The position numbers were made by a program, and so were the translations under genes. 64,000 nucleotides of DNA, taken from positions 583,523 to 647,522 of the forward strand of contig CAJNDS010002224.1 in the NCBI GenBank assembly GCA_905221605.1. The letters are read 5' to 3'. The notes under the pieces were generated by a model that saw nothing but the letters and a program-made list of their open reading frames with translations, made no database searches and had not been told where the DNA came from. Shown here one piece after another: positions 62,106 to 64,000 of the stretch. This DNA is from Symbiodinium natans (lineage: Eukaryota > Sar > Dinophyceae > Suessiales > Symbiodiniaceae). The stretch's first letter is position 1, and every line of letters starts with the position of its first letter.

Positions 62106-63163
62106 GCAGGGACTGCAGGGACTAGCATTAAGATTGAGGTGCACACACCAGAAGTTTGGGTGTATGCAGCCACAAAGGCTGACATCCTACACCCCTAAAC
62201 CCCAAGGAAGGCTGGAATGGTCCTTAGGGTTAGGGGCTTTCAGGTGCTTGCGGTTCAGGGGTTTGGGGGGGGGGGGGGGGGTTGGGGTTTTTGACGTTTT
62301 TGGAAGTTTAGGTAATGGACTCATTCGTCTTGGCTGCAATGTTGTGCAGAGTCTCTTCACATCAGCAAATTTCAGCATGGCGCATGCAGCAATCCTGCAC
62401 ACCATCAATCAAAACACCTTTGCCATACTGGCCATTGTAGACAAAAGCTGTCTCCTGTAGTTCTCCGTCTAACACACGGGATTCCCATATTATTTCTCCA
62501 GCTTGGACCTGTAGATCACGCCCCCCACCCCCCCACCCCATATTCCCTAAATTTGCACAAACCCCAAACCCTAAACCCTAAACCCCAAACCCTAAACCCT
62601 GAACCCTAAACCCTGAACCCTGAACCCTGAACCCTCGAACACAGGCCTGTGCCATGGAGTCACCGCTGATGCCAACATCCAGGTGGAAGCTATACTTCCT
62701 TGGATTCCAACAAACGAAGCTAATCTACCGGAAGCCTACCAAGCCTAAACCCTAAACCCTGAACCCTGAACCCTAAACCCTAAACCCTAAACCCTACAGC
62801 CAAACGACACTTGGCATAAGGTGTCCAGGCTGTCGGGTAGGTGGGTGGGTCCCTACATTCCATAATTACGGAGTTGCGCCCTGATCCGAAAAAAAAAACT
62901 GAGTTTCGGGTTAGCCCAGAGGGTATATTTGTAGTACTCACCCACTGTTGCGGAAAAAAAGAGTGCCCCCCTGATAGCGAACAGCACTAACGAGCCTACA
63001 AAACCGAAAGCTCCCTGAGCCCTAGAAACCCTCTCAGTATATATCGCAGGGACACGCTAGGTTCCCAGGCGTGTCGGGTAAAACCCAATGGCTGAAGATG
63101 CTTGCTTAGTTCTTCGTAGAAAAGCAATGGGGCATCCACACGGCTGTACGCGTTCCCCAGCGG

Positions 63164-63391
63164 TTGGCAGACCTCGTCGTCTCAATGAGGAGTTTGCGAG
63201 GCTCTTTTGGTGGTTCCATCGCTAAAGGGTTGCTGTCGTCAGCCTTGCCTCGCCCGCTAGCTCTCCACGGGTCGAAGGATCAAGAGGCGATCGTCAAACG
63301 CCAGGATGCAGCAGGCTTGGCTGCTTCAGAGCCAAACCCGCGCTGCGAACAGTGCTTGCCATTGGTGTCCACATTTGGGTTTAGGGTTTAG
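63164..63391 (+). other. Open island, unassigned
   Basis: A plus frame reads VSMRSLRGSFGGSIAKGLLS and later NPRCEQCLPLVSTF, then runs into a TTTAGGG tract (63375-63400) that supplies the stop. Another plus frame reads GRPRRLNEEFARLFWWFHR. No family is recognised. Confidence 0.25.
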
Positions 63392-64000
63392 GGTTTAGGG
63401 GCTCCCAAGAAGTGAGGATGCTCGCCGAAGGAAGAGGCTCCGACGGACCCTTCTGCGCTGGGCCCGAATGCGTCCGGCGCACTCGTTGGGATGCATGGTG
63501 GACCATCATCCTCCAGATCCCTCCACATCAGGGTTTAGGGTTGATGGTTTAGGGTTAAGGGTTTAGGGTCTAGGGTTAGGGTTTAGGGTTGAGGGTTTAG
63601 GGTTGAGGCCCTGTAGCCGTCCAGCCCAAACCCCAACACCACCCCGCAAAACCCGTTAAATGCCCCAAAAAAACCCTGGAAAGAGCCCAGGAGACTCCTT
63701 TAGAGTTTAGGGCTGAATAGGGCTTCGGGAATCCTACAATACATTGGATAAGTAAGTTCTAGATCCCGAAACTCCTGATTACTAAGCCCTAAACTTCCTA
63801 AACCCCTAAACCCCGCAACCCAAAACTCCTAACCCCCCCCTCCCCCCCAAAACCCAGAAACCTTCAAACTTAACCCCCCAAGCCCCTAAACCTTTGAACC
63901 CCCCCCCCCCCCCCAAAACCTTAAATCCTAAACCCTATATAAACCCTAAACCCTAAACCCTAAACCCTAAACCCTAAACCCCAAACCCCAAACCCCAAAC
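63392..64000. repeat. Degenerate telomeric runs to window end
   Basis: TTTAGGG/TTGAGGG variants at 63532-63608, C-runs near 63833-63845 and 63900-63914, then CCCTAAA units from 63945 passing into CCCCAAA at the window edge. No gene seen. Confidence 0.8.

Larger units (their letters stand above)
60836..63160. other. Elements, tracts and unassigned islands
   Basis: Elements B (61099-61180), C (61731-61903) and D (62037-62105). Telomeric tracts at 61286-61340, 62565-62632 and 62745-62795. The island 62098-62460 contains a plus frame ending NVVQSLFTSANFSMAHAAIL and beyond, coding-like but unassigned, after a long G-run at 62266-62281. Confidence 0.5.

Noticed and set aside
1-64000. Window as a true chromosome end
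   Set aside because: Tracts are short, in both orientations and spread evenly among unique islands and genes. A terminal array would be long and in one orientation.
1-64000. Spliced-leader gene, tRNA or 5S rRNA
   Set aside because: No convincing match to the dinoflagellate spliced-leader sequence, tRNA box motifs or rRNA was noticed by eye; a profile search was not possible.

Overview
This is eukaryotic nuclear DNA, most likely from a dinoflagellate; a related alga with Arabidopsis-type telomeres is the main alternative. The heptamer TTTAGGG/CCCTAAA occurs in dozens of short internal tracts, in both orientations, over all 64 kb. The coding pieces that can be read are short, GC-rich at third codon positions, and bounded by AG/GT-type splice signals. 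No prokaryotic operon, tRNA, rRNA, spliced-leader gene or CRISPR array was seen. Species and gene names cannot be settled from the sequence alone.

Layout. From 1 to 15 kb, telomere-like tracts alternate with small unique islands. The islands include a possible two-helix membrane-protein end (9-921, minus) and a broken PADR1 zinc domain of PARP1 type (3335-3643, minus). From 15 to 30 kb the window is very rich in telomeric tracts and homopolymers. It also holds an unrecognised Cys-rich coding-like island (21.85-22.88 kb, plus) and a glycine/alanine/cysteine-rich open segment (23.2-23.5 kb, plus). At 29.9-30.55 kb lies a decayed non-LTR retrotransposon (LINE) endonuclease region, minus strand. 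A five-exon gene end with matching splice phases is proposed at 40.1-40.9 kb (minus). It is followed by a striking nested palindrome array (41.36-42.30 kb) and a roughly 94-bp tandem array (42.6-43.7 kb). The clearest gene is a NYN-domain (PIN-like nuclease) protein at 47.56-48.84 kb (minus), with a possible related exon just upstream. From 49 to 64 kb there are again telomeric tracts, short palindromic elements, a diverged copy of the 44-45 kb repeat (54.9-55.6 kb) and few coding-like pieces.

Between the genes, at least eight families of roughly 70-200 bp palindromic, MITE-like elements are present (called A, B, C, D, E, F, I and L here). Several copies are interrupted by telomeric tracts, and the interruptions are flanked by direct repeats of 4 to 15 bases. 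In one case an empty copy of the target lies about 240 bp away. The telomeric tracts therefore look like insertions into existing DNA rather than old chromosome ends. Because the heptamer shifts frame every unit, each tract puts a stop codon within six codons in all six frames. The tracts should be tolerated only in introns, between genes or in dead genes, which is where they are found.

Most long open frames in the window are artefacts of microsatellites, of the palindrome array, or of short runs ended by a telomeric tract (C-terminal GFRV or NPKP). They are not annotated as genes.
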